Shown piece by piece: positions 1 through 11,357 of a stretch of DNA of 64,000 nt. A program made the translations under genes and the position numbers. This stretch comes from Cryptomeria japonica. Taxonomy: Eukaryota; Streptophyta; Pinopsida; Cupressales; Cupressaceae. Position 1 is the stretch's first letter. Each line of letters begins with the position of its first letter. Location of the stretch: NCBI RefSeq assembly GCF_030272615.1, contig NC_081413.1, forward strand, positions 185,640,115 to 185,704,114, in the 5' to 3' direction. The notes beneath the pieces were generated by a model. That model was not told the origin of the DNA. It did no database searches and was given only the letters and a program-made list of their open reading frames with translations.

Positions 1-12
1 GTTGAGGAGAAG

Positions 13-1038
13 ATGAGAAGAAGACAACCGAATAAGGGAAAGGATAAATTCAAGATGAATGATAGTATGAAGAACCCGGTTGAAGAGGAGGAGCCAAAAC
101 CTAAGTGGAGTAAAGAACCGAAACATAAGACACCAAGGAAGGGTAGCAATAGTACTGGTAGAGAATTCCCCAGAAAATGCTTCAAGTGTGGAGAAACCAA
201 ACATAGATTCTATGAATGTAAGCAAGGAATGTCAAGAAGTTATGTGGCAAGTGAAGAGCCAGAGGGTACCAGATTTGACTATGAACAGGAGAAAGGAGAA
301 TCCCTTATGTTCAGAAGAAAGGATACCAGATCTACTTAGAGGAGGAGTCTTTTGTGAACTATATGCAAATCAGGTGGTAGGTGTTGCAAGGTCATTGTAG
401 ATATTGGAAGTGTTGATAATTTAGTATCTGAGGAGATGGTTGAGAATATTGGGTTGAAGAGGCTTGAGCATCCTTGTCCTTATAAGGTAAGTTGGTTACA
501 AGATGATCATAAGGTAGAGATAAAGGAGCAATTTTGGGTGAGTTCCAATATTGGGCCTTTCAGAGATGAAGTTTTATGTGGTACTATGTCAATAGATGTT
601 TGTCATGTCTTGTTGGGAAAACCTTGGTAGTATGATAGAGGAGCTATTTATGACTATAAAAGAAACCTAGTTACTATTGAAAAGGATGGGCAAAAGTTCA
701 CATTGATTTCTTTGAAGGAGAAAGAGAAGGAGGTGAAGAATCTGAGTCTTGAGAAAATTTGTAGGAAACTGGTGGTAGAGGTTATACCAAAAGGTTTGAA
801 GGAACTGGTGGTAGAGGTTATACCAGAAGGTTTGACAGAACCGGTTCCAGAGGTTATACTGTAGGTTTTGAAGAAAGATCTGATAGAACTAGTTACAGAG
901 ATTATACCAGAGCGTGACATGAGTTGGCAGAAGGATCTGACAGATGAGTCTGATGGGACCGGATGATAGGGAGCTGATGGTAACAAACCAAATAAGGTCA
1001 TGTGGTAGAACCAAATCAGAATTGTAGAAACAAAGTTA
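13..1038 (+). pseudogene. Ty3/Gypsy gag-protease remnant (element K)
   Basis: This is the end of a Gag polyprotein and its retropepsin. A lysine-rich stretch leads to a CCHC zinc knuckle, CFKCGETKHRFYEC, near base 178-219. After frame changes around 330-410 comes a retropepsin-like segment: VDIGSVDNLVS at the usual D-[ST]-G site, then HPCPYKVSWL and DVCHVLLGKPW. That motif order is typical of plant Ty3/Gypsy (chromovirus-like) proteases. The frame continues to about 860, then stops accumulate. At least two frameshifts and several stops make it non-functional. No RT or integrase follows; a solo LTR interrupts it at 1039. Gypsy assignment is good; the lineage is inferred. Confidence 0.7.
763..868 (+). 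repeat. 36-bp coding tandem repeat in element K
   Basis: Three degenerate 36-bp units lie downstream of the protease, with GAGGTTATA recurring at about 778, 814 and 850. A fourth, more diverged copy lies near 898. Each encodes a 12-residue unit like ELVVEVIPKGL. The repeat keeps the reading frame, so it expanded while the region was coding. Its role is unknown. Confidence 0.7.
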
Positions 1039-1827
1039 TGTTAGGATTCCCAAAGATACTGAGAGGGGGGGTGAATCAATATCTAACCGGTTAATGGATT
1101 TTCTGAACTTATTAAATGAATTGCATTCCAAAATAGTGTACCAATAAACTAGAATTAATGCAGTAAATAAGAACAATAAACACAACATAGAAAGAACACC
1201 ATAACACAATATTTTTGGCGAGAAAATTCGGTGTGGGAAAAACCTCGGTGGGATTTGTGACCCTCAATATTTGCTCATTGGCCAATAAGTGAATATTACT
1301 GATACAATAGGGGTCCGCACATTCAAGAAGGCCAACTGCCTAAAGCTCACTGCTTCAATACAAAAAGGGAAGTCTCGCTAAATTACAAAATAGATTATGT
1401 AAATCCAATATCATGTACTGCTTCGGTTCAACATCTTCTATGCCAGGTTCAGTACTGGTTTAAGCTCTTGCAATAGTCATAATCCTAACTCCAAAATCTA
1501 CCTTAATATTCACACATAATATCCATCTATGCATATTCCTTATTACGTATCAAATGTTCTACAAGATCTCATACTTATATATGAGCCTTATTACAATATT
1601 CCATGTCGGCTTACAAAAAAGAATATTACAATAAAATGCATTATGTAATAAATAGAATCTTGTCGACTAGGGAGTCAGTAATCATCTTTTCGCTGCTAGT
1701 GAACTGTATGTTGGTGTAGAGTCTGTCAGTGCCAGTGCCTGTCGGTGCCATAGGATTGTAAGGTTTCCATCAATGACAATACCTTCAATCACCTTCAATT
1801 TCTCATTGGAGTGTGCATTTTCCAACA
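1039..1827 (-). mobile_element. Solo LTR related to element A
   Basis: A single 789-bp LTR in reverse orientation. It starts TGTTAGGATTCC and ends TTTTCCAACA on the + strand. It shares with the LTRs of A the end motif CTGAGAGGGGGGGTGAATCA, the segment with AAAACCTCGGTGGGATTTGTGA and the CTCATTGGAGTGT start region. No internal sequence adjoins it. Flanks AGTTA (1034-1038) and AGGTA (1828-1832) look like a TSD with one mismatch, as expected for LTR-LTR recombination followed by decay. Confidence 0.85.
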
Positions 1828-2850
1828 AGGTAATGTGTAGATCTAAAGCAAAGAAAGACAAACAAAGAGAGTCAAAGGTTATAGAAGCTAGTTGAGGCAT
1901 CTGATGAGCCAAAGCAGAGATTGGCAAATAAAGAAGATGTTTGGATCAGAAATGAGAATGGGACCTTCATTCCGAATGCTTTTATATTTTTATGAGTTGC
2001 CTCTCATGGAACATCTTTTTCTATATGGGTTTTCTGATGTAGGAGCATCCCTGGTCAATGGGCAATCTTGCATCAACCAAAAAAAAACATTTTCCTTTCT
2101 TGTTTAGTTCTTTGTGTAGTTTTAATATTCTTACCAGTATGTACTGATAGTTGCTTGTTCTTCATGGTAGATCTTGTTTGTAGTTTCCTAGCGGTTTCAT
2201 GTGGTTGATTCTAGATTTCTAGTCCATTTAGCTTCTTCTCTGGTCAATTATCGCTTCTAGTTGGCTGTTTCTAGGTTCCCGGAACGGTTCTTATGCATAC
2301 CGGTTGGTTTTCCTTCATTACCAGCGTGATTCTTGGTGTGTGGATCTATCTTGGGTCTTGTCTGATGTTCTTTGGTGTATGGCCGATCTTCCTGCTGAAC
2401 CACTTCACTTGGTTGTTATTTTCTACAATGATTTCTTAAATCTTAGGGCCGACCTAATTACACGTTCATTTTCCTACATTGGTGAATGTAATCTTTTGAG
2501 ACCAACCCATATATGTTTTGGTGGGTATAAATATGATGTTATGTAATCATTTGTAAGTGAAGAGGAAGTAGAACTTAGAATAAGGATTGAGATTCACATG
2601 TTGTGATCTGGTTGATCTTTAGAGTCCCGATGGGGTTGTTTCTGGCTTGAACCCTGCATGTAACCGATTAATTACGAATGTTCTTTGATGATAATCTGAT
2701 GATTACTGGATGATTTTCGGAAGTTATATGGCTTGAATATGATCTTTTTATATGAATTTGTTATGTTTTCTTGTTGTTTTCATTGTGTCTCTCTCATTGC
2801 ATAAGTTAGTTGACTCTTCTGAGGGTTCTTACCAATTATGGTTGCATCAG
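1828..2850. other. Unassigned repeat-derived sequence between K and Copia G
   Basis: About 1 kb with only short ORFs. The start should be K sequence resuming after the solo LTR. The T-rich stretch from about 2000 to 2840 is LTR-like in composition and could be K's 3' LTR, but I see no partner LTR in the window and no clean TG...CA boundary. Copia coding begins just after. Confidence 0.4.
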
Positions 2851-3516
2851 AAAGGGAATTCAGAAGATGAATTTGTGTTCATTGCTATCAAGGAAGATGA
2901 TCTGGTACCTATTGATTAGATACAAGATGCAATGTTGAAGAGGAATCCCTAGTTGCTAAGATTGAAGAGAAAGATGAATGGGTGATTGATAATGGTTGTT
3001 CACATCATATGGCAGGTGATAAAGGTAAATTTATGAATATGGAGAATTATGATGGTGGTGTAGTAAGATTTGGAGACAACAAAGCTTGTGTAATCCATGG
3101 TAGAGGTTCTATTTCTCTTGATGAAAAGCATAATATTGATTATGTTTTATATGTTGAGGGTTTGAAGAATAATCTTTTGGCTATGGGATATACGGTTGAT
3201 AAGGGATATGATTTACAATTCTAGAATGGGAAATGTAAGATCTTGAATAGCACCAGTATAGAAATTGCATTAGGAACTAAAACTAAAGGTAATATATTTC
3301 ATCTGAATGCTGGTGAGAAAAGTAGTTTGATTGCTCATATTGATGAACGTTGGTTGTGGCATAGGATGATGTGTCATGTTAATTTTTACTGCATGCTTAA
3401 GATAAGTTCTATCCAAGCTGTTAGAGATCTGCCTAAGATAGTGAAGCCTATTAATCTGGTGTGTAAAGAATGTCAATTGGGAAAGAAAACAAGAATTTCA
3501 TTCAAGAGAAATTAGT
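2850..3516 (+). pseudogene. Copia element G: protease and GAG-pre-integrase region
   Basis: The start of the surviving Ty1/Copia polyprotein. About 40 codons of Gag tail precede the retropepsin motif WVIDNGCSHHMAGD near 2970-3020. Most Copia proteases have D-[ST]-G here; this copy reads DNG, so the catalytic triplet is damaged. The GAG-pre-integrase domain follows (LWHRMMCH and VCKECQLGKKTR, 3355-3510). Stops at 3222-3224 and 3513-3515 break the frame. The Gag zinc knuckle and everything upstream are missing, replaced by the unassigned 1828-2850 stretch. The DSGCSxHMTGD-type context resembles Sirevirus and Tork-like Copia elements (inference). Confidence 0.85.
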
Positions 3517-4255
3517 ATACATCTAATGGGATATTAGATCTTGTGCATACTGATTTGTGTAGTCCTTCTAGGGTGAGAAGCTGTAGGGTGATAGATACTT
3601 TATGTTGTTGATTGATGACTATTCTAGAATGATGTGGGTCACTCTTCTAAGGGAAAAATCTGAGGCATTGGAGAAATTAAAAATATTGAAAGATAGAATG
3701 GAGATAGATATAGGATTGAAGCTAAAGTGTCTAAGATCTGAGAGAGGAGGAGAATTCACTTCCAGTGAGTTTAATTCCTTTTGTGAAGAGCATAGAATTA
3801 GGACATAGTTATATGCTCTGCAAACCCCTCAACAAAATGGAGTTGTTGAAAGGAAGAACAAAAGTATTTTGGATGCTGCTAGGACTATGATGCTTGAAGG
3901 AAATCTTTTACATATGTATTAGAGATAAGTTGTTAACACTATTGTGTACACATTCAATCGGGTGTATATAAAAGTTGATTCCGATAGGACCCCTTATGAG
4001 TTATGGTTTGGTCATGTTCCTACAATTAGATATTTCAAAATCTTTGGAAGCAAATGTTATATGAAAAGAGATGAGGATATAGGAAAATTTGATGCAAGAT
4101 GTGATGAAGGAATTTTTTTGGGATATTCTACTAAGAGCAAGGCGTACCAGTGTTACAACAAAAGACTGAGAAAAATAGTGGAAAGTGAAAATGTGAAGGT
4201 TGATGAGTGCCATGAGAAACAAATCAAAGCATGTGGATATGAATTTGATGATTAG
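3517..4255 (+). pseudogene. Copia element G: integrase region
   Basis: Core integrase motifs appear in order: LVHTDLCSP (first catalytic Asp), LLIDDYSRMMWV after a frameshift near 3590, GGEFTSSEFNSFC, and TPQQNGVVERKN carrying the catalytic Glu. The C-terminal signature DRTPYELWFGHVP ... FGSKCYMKR ... GIFLGYSTKSKAYQCYN follows. At least three stops or frameshifts (around 3590, 3808 and 3920) inactivate it. It is collinear with the protease before and RT after, so it belongs to the same Copia copy. Confidence 0.88.
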
Positions 4256-4489
4256 GATGTTAGTTCAAAGCAAGTGCAAACTCAGAGTATAAAACATAGT
4301 GATTTGAAAGAGTCAATAAATCCAGATGTTGTTGATGGTGAAGAAGTTCAAGAGACTAAAAATCACAACAATCAGAGGACTCCCGGGTATGTAAGATTAA
4401 ATCATTCAGAGAATCAAATTGTTGGTAATAAAAATAAAGGTGTGATGTCTAGGAGAAGAATTGTTGTTGAAGAGACATGTCCGATTTCC

Positions 4490-5159
4490 AAGATTGAGCC
4501 TAAAGATGTTGTTGAAGCTTGTAAAGATGAAAATTGGGTAAAACCTATGGAAGAAGAGTTAAATCAGATTGAGAAGAACAATACATGGGAACTTGTTCCA
4601 AGACCTAAAGACAAGAATGCAATAGGTACTAAATGGGTATTGATGAATAAACTAAATGAAGATGGAGAAGTTTTTAGAAACAAAGAAATACTGGTATGTA
4701 AAGGATATTAAAAAATGGAAGGTATAGATTTTGAGGAGACTTTTGCTTCGGTAGCTAGAATTAAAGATATTATATCATTTCCTGTATATGCTTCTTATAA
4801 TAATTTCAAGGTATATCAGATGGATGTGAAGTCAGCCTTTTTAAATGGTGAGTTGGAAGAAGAAGTCTACATTGAACAACTGGATGGATTTTCATTGACA
4901 GATGAGGGAGACATGGTATGCAGATTGAAGAAATCATTGTATGGACTTAAACAATCCCCTAGAGCTTGGTATGCCAGATTCAACATGTATTTGCTAAAGT
5001 TGGGATTCTATAAAGGTATTGTTGATAGTAATTTATACTTCAAGATTGATAGTGATAACATTTTGATTGTTGACATTTTTGTTGATGACATTATTTTTGG
5101 AGGAGATGATGATTTGAGTAAGAAGTTTGTTGGTGATAAGCAAAAAGAGTTTTAGATGT
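4490..5159 (+). pseudogene. Copia element G: reverse transcriptase, N-terminal and palm part
   Basis: Copia RT with [70 protein letters not shown] and the catalytic FVDDIIFGG motif near 5075-5100. A stop at 4709-4711 interrupts it. The reading stops at KQKEF, where element E is inserted. The next codons of a normal Copia RT (the MxGELxFFLG block) occur 31 kb downstream at 36466. E's flanks GATGT (5155-5159) and TATGT (36459-36463) agree at four of five bases. Confidence 0.92.
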
Positions 5160-6285
5160 TGCAGTGTCATAAAATTGTGACCCTACTAATTTTAGCCACA
5201 TTTGAGGTCCTCACCTTGGCGACAACATCCTCTTTCCTAACCAAGACCCCTTTATTCACCTTCACCCTTGAATTTCTCCCGTTTGAGCCCTGAGATGGCC
5301 TCGGGACCCTATCCGGACCCCAAGATAGGGTAGGATAGGGGCATGGCACCCCTGTGCCCACTCCTTAGGGTGGCCCTAAGATGGGTCTTCCCAGTCCCCT
5401 ATACATAATTTGACCTTCGGGGTTTGCACTCCTCTTTGTCGCCCTTCAATGAATGAAAATTAATCCTCTAGGCATGTATAAAAAGGAGTTGGTTTTTTTG
5501 TTTGTAGAAGCAAAGTTTATCATAAGAAAGGATAAGAGAAAATATACATGATCAAGCATTCAAGCATTCAGGTCTTCTTTATTCATCCATTGGAGCAATA
5601 TTACAACATTCATTTGCAAGAATGTGTGTGTGTTAGGGTTTTGTCATGTTACGTGCCATTTCATGCAACATTTTTTATTACATTCAAGAAGCAAATCAAT
5701 CATCATCAACAAATTGCAGATCTACAAGGTATAGAATTCCATTATTTACATTTCAGCATTTGCAATTACTTTCTTTCAAGGTTAATTCCTCAACTTAGGT
5801 CTAAATAAGGAAAACCCCTATCCACAACCCTTCTTCCCCTCTTTTCTATGTGTAGGTTGCAGGTGCGTAGTTGTAATTTCATGTTTGGGTTTCATTTGCA
5901 GAGGTGGAAGAACCCTTTTCATTTCCCTGATTTTGTGGAGGACCATGTGCACTTTCGCCACGATCCTGAAGTCTTTTCTCCAAATTTATAGGACAGATTC
6001 TTATCAACCTAATTAGCTTAGATCCAAAGTTACAACGCAATCTCAAACTGGTAGCTCCTCATTTCACTCATTTTCTCCCTTTGTTCCACATAGTCAACAA
6101 AGTCAACTTTCCTATTTACAAAAGAGGGCAAAACAGACTTCAACCCTTGCAATCCACTTGGAATTCACATCCTTGCTTCCCTTGGATTTGGATCTAGTGG
6201 ATTCAAGCCCCTCTTTTGAATGTAAAGTTTCTCCCAAGTGAAAACCATCCTAGTGACTTTCTTTCTCTCTCCTAGGTGGGGAGTC
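5160..6285 (+). repeat. 5' LTR of element E
   Basis: Aligns with the 3' LTR from TGCAGTGTCATAAAATTG to GGTGGGGAGTC. The 3' LTR continues about 28 bp further to TTTTACA, whereas this copy diverges after 6285. Its terminal CA and any primer site have therefore been lost or replaced. Small ORFs inside are not conserved as proteins between the two LTRs. Confidence 0.8.
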
Positions 6286-6611
6286 TCTCCTTCTTTGTTC
6301 TAGAAGATGTTATATTTGTCTAAAACAACTCCTCTTGGAGGAAGATGTCTTTTGAACAAATATTTCTTCTCCTCCAAGGATCTCCTTTACACTTACAACA
6401 ATATATCTCTTGTTAACTATCTTATCATTTCTTGAAGAGTATTCCCTCTCTTGCTTGGATTTATGATATTGTTTCATAGCACATATCTTCTTTGTGATGA
6501 AGGTAGGTATCCTTGTTCTACTTTCCTTATGATATCAAAATTAACCTATGTTGACATCTTAAGGGGGGGCACCCACACTGCTCCTTTGTACTATACTTTT
6601 CTTTTGCATTG

Positions 6612-6992
6612 TATAGTGGAACATTCTTGGAACCAAAGGGTGACCTCTTAGAGAAAGGTGTCATCACTTTTCTTATACAGTGGGACATTCTTGGAATGAG
6701 AGGGAAGCCTCTTAGAGAAATATGTCATCAATTTTCTCTTGTACAGTAGGTCATTCTCAAAACCAAAGCACGGACTCTTAGAACAAGATGACGCTACTTT
6801 TTCCTAGTACAATGGGTCATTCTCGGAACCAAAGCACAAACTCTTAGAGTGAGATGTATTCACTTCTTCTTTTCTTATACAGTGGGTCATTCTTAGAACT
6901 AGAGCATAGACTCTTAGAGAGAGATGATGTCACTTTTCTCTTATGTAGGGTGATTATTCTCAGAACCAGAGCATAGACTCTTAGAGAGAGAT
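6612..6992 (+). repeat. About 66-bp tandem repeat, six degenerate copies
   Basis: The motif CAGTGGGTCATTCTCGGAAC followed by ACTCTTAGAGAGAGATG recurs with the CATTCT core at about 6622, 6686, 6752, 6818, 6888 and 6955. Spacing is 64-70 bp and units differ by scattered changes. It lies in the non-coding interior of E near its 5' LTR. Confidence 0.85.
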
Positions 6993-7141
6993 CTCACACC
7001 TCTCTTGACACATGCATTATACATTCCATAACAAGTTGTAGCATACTTGGGCATGGATGCCTATGAGGAACTTTGAAACTCACTTGCATACACACGCTTG
7101 AGGTTGGGTGGAACTAATGGTATTCTCACTCTCCTCCCTTA

Positions 7142-7335
7142 CATGGATCACCCAGATAGACTCTAGGGGCTAGATTTCCATGTCCTTCTCTCCATGGATC
7201 ACATAGTTTTAGGGGTGATATGTCCATGGTTTCTCTCTTGTTCGCCTTTCTTCTCATGGATCACGAAAGCATCTATTCATGTCCTCTCTCTCCTTCCTCT
7301 CATGAACCCATAGTTTTGCTATTGATGGTTCATGG
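7142..7335 (+). repeat. Second degenerate repeat block of element E
   Basis: CATGGATCAC-like units recur at about 7143, 7193, 7256 and 7299, with C/T-rich spacers and a CCATG half between them (50-60 bp period). Much weaker than the 66-bp array and probably old. Confidence 0.55.
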
Positions 7336-8408
7336 TGATGAATACTAAGAGGGGGGGTGAATTAATATGCCTAAGAACTTAACCAAACTCTTAAACAATT
7401 TTCCAGTAGCCCGATGTAGTAGTTTAAACAACAAACTGGTTAAAACATAAATAAGCCAAATAGCAAATAGAGAATTCACCCACAGAAGAACAATCACCAT
7501 AATACAAGATATTTTGACATGGAAACCCAAATGGGAAAAACCACGGTGAGTAAAAATCACAAGTTAACTATCTGCAGAATAGTAACCAGACCTGTTAAGG
7601 TCAGACTAGTCAAGGCCTTACAATGTTCTTCACCAGAACATATCCTATTAGGAATCCAGATATCTATTGGGAGATAAGTCCTGTTAAAGACTACCCTGTT
7701 AAAGGATTTCAGATCTATGACTGTGAACCACCTTTTTAGAGGATTTACAATAGGCTTAGTGGGCCTACTCATTTAAGGGTTTTAGACTTGTCGAAGAGAT
7801 TAGTAATCAACAAGTGAATGATCTAGAAATTAGCACAGAATGCTTGATTATATCCTTGTAGTTCTCTGTTAATGCATTACAGCATTACTTCAGTCTTCTA
7901 TCCTTTGCACTCACAAGCTCTGCAGTGAGATACCTATTTCGCACAAACCTAATCTTCTCTACAATACTCGCACATATCAATCCTTCAAAACCCTAGACAT
8001 GATTTCCTCATATAGGAATCTAATTTCTTGTCAGTCCAATAAGATTAGACTGCAATTTCCTAGGTACAGTGCATCTAGACACATTTGGTAACACGACATA
8101 GAAACACCGCCAAAGTGTCAGTGGATGATAACTCATGACACTTTACAATTATATCGGTTTGACACAGTATACCGATTGCTAGTTTAGGGTCCTCATTCTA
8201 CTTGAGGTCTTCATACCACTTTGATGTCTTCATACCACTATGACTAGTAAGCTTCTTCTTCAAAACACCAATAGTATTCTACAAATAAAGACTATACATA
8301 CAATGGCATATAATACCGGTGTGAACAACACAACACATATTATCGGTGGAGAATAACTCATACATAAAATAAGTGTGTGTCCATCATAACTTTATCAAAA
8401 TACCAACA
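7336..8408 (-). repeat. 3' LTR of element B
   Basis: On the + strand it runs from TGATGAATACTAAGAGGGG to AATACCAACA. The revcomp has the D-type end with a C run and CTTAGTATTCATCA. It matches the fragment at 20279-20880 and the two LTRs of D. It contains the TGGAAACCCAAATGGGAAAA segment common to the family. Confidence 0.9.
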
Positions 8409-8665
8409 ATCTCCCCCTTTGACATTGATGGCAACACTTAGGAATATTTCAACATCTAAGTGCTTACAAAACAAAAATAGATGCCATAATCAAAATTACT
8501 CCCCCTAAGCATATACACTACTCCCTTTGCAAAAATTACAAGTATGTACATGGAATTTTCAATACTACTCCCCCTTTTCCAAAAATGACAAAGTAATGCA
8601 AACACTCCCTTTTTCACTGAAATTTACCAAAGTTAAATGGCATAACATAAAAATGGAGTATATGT
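8409..8665 (-). other. 3' non-coding region of element B with polypurine tracts
   Basis: Read on the minus strand, ORF2 is followed by three purine blocks: GTCATTTTTGGAAAAGGGGG (8593-8567), a TATGCTTAGGGGGAG block (8515-8498), and the LTR-adjacent CAAAGGGGGAGATTG tract (about 8423-8409). The last primes plus-strand synthesis in LTR elements. The same three-block order is present in A and D. Confidence 0.75.
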
Positions 8666-10501
8666 TCATGACAATAAAGAGTAAAACTTCTCAAAAAGAG
8701 ATTTAAAGTTTTTCAGAAAATTCTTCATGTCTGAAAACCATGAATCAAGAAGTGAGGCAGTAATTTCATTCTCAATCTTCATCTGGAAGGCTAATTCTTC
8801 CATTGCATCAATAGTGCTCATCTCCTATGTTATAGTATTAGCCTCCAAGTTTAGGAAGCACTTCTGAAGAACCTGCAATTTTGGTAATAGAAGCAACTGG
8901 AGCTCCTGTAGATCTTGATTTTGCTTGCAGATCTCTGATTCAATCTTTGCAATCTGGTGTTGGTGACTGTGAACAGTCTCTCCATACATTGTGAATGAAT
9001 CATATGGAAATTTCAAGTTTCCAATATACTTCTTTAACTCTCATTGGAGTTGACTCTTTTGTTTCAAAGAATCTTCACAAAATAGGTGAGGTTGGCAGAT
9101 TTTGCTCAAGAGTAGGCTGCCTTCACCCATAGCTAAACTTATATCATCCTTTTTCTTAAGTATCTTTTCTCTGTCTACATCCATTTTCTTTACTAATGAA
9201 ACTTTTAGAGCTTTTTCATGCTTCTTCTCAGCATAAACTTAGGTAGCATCTTCTAAAGATTGCACTTGATCATCTACTAGAGTGCAAAGAAGTTTTAACT
9301 TGGCCAACAAGGAATCAGTACTGGGAAGGTTAGTACCGGGAATTAGATTGGAAAGAGTGTCAACAACAAATTGAATGACATCCTATTCTTTCTTTTTCCT
9401 CAGTTCTTCCAATCTAACCTGAGCTAGTTGAATGCTCCTTAGTAGCTCATTTTCATCAACTGATTGAGTAAGATAGGCAAAAGCCAAATCGGTAGGACCG
9501 ATGGGATCAACCTATTTGGCTTGATCTCTGGTTGCCTTAGGAGTCTGTTCTCCTTCCTTTGCCTTGATCTCCTCTTTTCTTTTCTTCTCCTCTTCTTCTT
9601 TTTCCTCAACTACCTTGGCAGCCTTCTCTTTCTCCTCTTCTACTCTCTTCTTCTCTTCTTTTTTTTTGCTCTTCATCCCTCTTTTTCTCTTCTTCCTTTT
9701 TCTTCTCCTCTTCTTCGTTCTTCTTCTAATATTCCTTTCTAATCTTCCTTCTTCTTCTCCTCTTCCTTCTATGCTCTCTCTTTCTCTTGTATCACTTTCT
9801 TTTCTTGCTCTTTCTCTTGTTTTTCTTTCTCCACTTTCTCTTTTACTAGTTTTACTTTTCTTGTTTCTCTTTCGTCACTTTCTCATCTTTTTATTTCTCC
9901 ACTCTCTCCTCTTCATCTTTCTCTTTCTTTGGAGTGGTGTCCTCAAAATATAGTGCATCAAAATTAATGGTTTCATTTTGATCAGCTATTCTTTCACCCA
10001 AACTATCGAAGGTTTCATCTGGTTTGGCTATGGATAGGTTAGACTCTTGCTCAGCCAGTCGATTAGCTTCGAATACTTTCTACATTTTGATAGCTGCTTT
10101 AACTTGCAAATGGGTGTCTTTTTCCACTTCAGAGGTTTTGCCACGAAGTAGTTGAAGTCTTCTTTTTCTCATGAAAAAGATTCCTTTGTATCATTTAAGA
10201 ATCTCAAACAATTCTAAATTAGAGGCATCAGGAAAATATTGGGCAAAAATTTCTTCCATAATTTCTTGTTCCTTTTCAATGACAATGCACCATTTATTAT
10301 CCAAATAATTATATATATAATTAGGAACGATAGATTTAATGTCAATCGGAGACCGATCATTATCACACAAACATTTAATGACCTCTAGCTCTACTTCTTC
10401 CTTTTCACTATCGCTAAGATCATCAAAATAATCTTATAGCTCATTAAGTACTTTCTTTTTAACATTTTTCATAATTCTTTGAAAATGTGTCATAGGCTGG
10501 T
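8666..10501 (-). pseudogene. ORF2 of element B, C-terminal half
   Basis: Continuation of the ORF2 protein past the A insertion. It begins at MTHFQRIMKNVKKK (10496 downward) and is homologous to D's LTHFQRTIKNIRRK. It includes NDRSPIDIKS, DNKWCIVIEKEQEI and AQYFPDASNLELFEIL, then a very long Lys/Glu-rich stretch encoded by a polypyrimidine + strand (9950-9560), then a coiled-coil tail ending FEKFYSLLS. Several stops and frameshifts. Collinearity with D shows that A inserted between the Tyr and Pro codons just before MTHFQR. Function unknown. Confidence 0.8.
9560..9950 (-). repeat. Polypyrimidine (+)/polypurine (-) low-complexity tract in ORF2 of B
   Basis: About 390 bp of almost pure C/T on the + strand, encoding Lys/Glu/Arg-rich protein on the minus strand. 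D has the equivalent tract at 54800-55200. The Leu/Ser/Phe-rich ORFs on the + strand here are shadows. Confidence 0.85.
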
Positions 10502-11286
10502 TGTTGGCATATGGACACTCCAATGAGACATTGTATGTGATTGAAGGTTTTGTCATTGATAGCAACCTTGCAATCCTATGGCATCGGCAAGACATCATAC
10601 TGACAAGTATTACATAGGCAAGATAGTGCATCGACATCAACAAGGACATCGGCACCGACACAGAAGAAAAGACGTATACTGGCACAGAGGCCGACAGGAT
10701 TTTTGTTATGTAATATTTTGTTTATTATTATAAGCTGACTTGGCAAATTTTAAAATGACTCTTGTATATAAAGGAGATCATTGTAGACATTTAAAAAAAG
10801 GAATGTAAGAAAAAAAAGGAATTATTAGGTAGGCCTTATAGGTCAAGGGTATATGTAAAGAACAAAGCAAGAACTGGTATTGAATCTGGAATTGAAGATG
10901 CTATTATAAAGCAGTACAAGTCATTGGATTAATATAATCCTTGTTGTAAGTCAATGTGACTTCCCATTGAGCAGTGAGCTCTAGGCAGTTGGCCTTCTTG
11001 CATGTGCAGGCCCCTATTGTAAGTAATATTCTCTTATTGGTCAGTGAGTGAATATTGTGGGTCACAAATCCCACCGAGGCTTTTCCCACATCGGGTTTCC
11101 TCATTAAACATCTTGTGTTATGGTGTACTTTTCATGTGGATATTCTTGATTATGTTTATTGCATTATTTCTTGCATACTGGTACACTGTTATATTATGTT
11201 CTGCATGTTTCAACTTAAGAAATTCTTATTACTGGTTAGATACCGATTCACCCCCCCCCCTCTCAGTATTTGTGGGAACCCTAACA
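10502..11286 (+). repeat. 5' LTR of element A
   Basis: 785 bp, starting TGTTGGCATATGGACACTCC and ending GGGAACCCTAACA. A run of ten C lies 30-40 bp before the 3' end. Compared with the 3' LTR it lacks about 15 bp near 10825 and differs at several CCGG-type sites (CATCGGCAAG here, CACCGGCAAG there). Confidence 0.93.
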
Positions 11287-11288
11287 AT

Positions 11289-11300
11289 TGGTATCAGAGA
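11289..11300 (+). other. Primer binding site of element A
   Basis: TGGTATCAGAGA lies 2 bp after the 5' LTR. It matches the plant initiator-Met tRNA 3'-end complement (TGGTATCAGAGC) except at the last base. Confidence 0.88.
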
Positions 11301-11357
11301 TTGGTCCTCTACTTTCAAAAGTCTAACAGCTTGAGGAAGATCTTGACATCGGTATAG

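Larger units (their letters stand above)
6286..7335. other. Non-coding interior of element E, left part
   Basis: No ORF of note. It is mostly C/T-rich sequence and two blocks of tandem repeats (6612-6992 and 7142-7335). No tRNA primer site was seen just inside the LTR. It ends where the reverse-oriented LTR of element B begins. Confidence 0.6.

Noticed and set aside
2304-2546. 80-codon ORF as a small gene
   Set aside because: No homologous copy, no domain and T-rich repeat context; likely chance.
5548-5808. 86-codon ORF in E's LTR, with a relative at 35773-35955
   Set aside because: Sits within LTR sequence and reading frame is not kept between the two LTR copies.
6612-6992. CRISPR-like array
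   Set aside because: Units are contiguous degenerate tandem repeats with no distinct spacers, in a plant retroelement.
9464-9953. Plus-strand Leu/Ser/Phe-rich ORFs that look like membrane proteins
   Set aside because: Shadow of the Lys/Glu-rich part of B's ORF2 on the minus strand.
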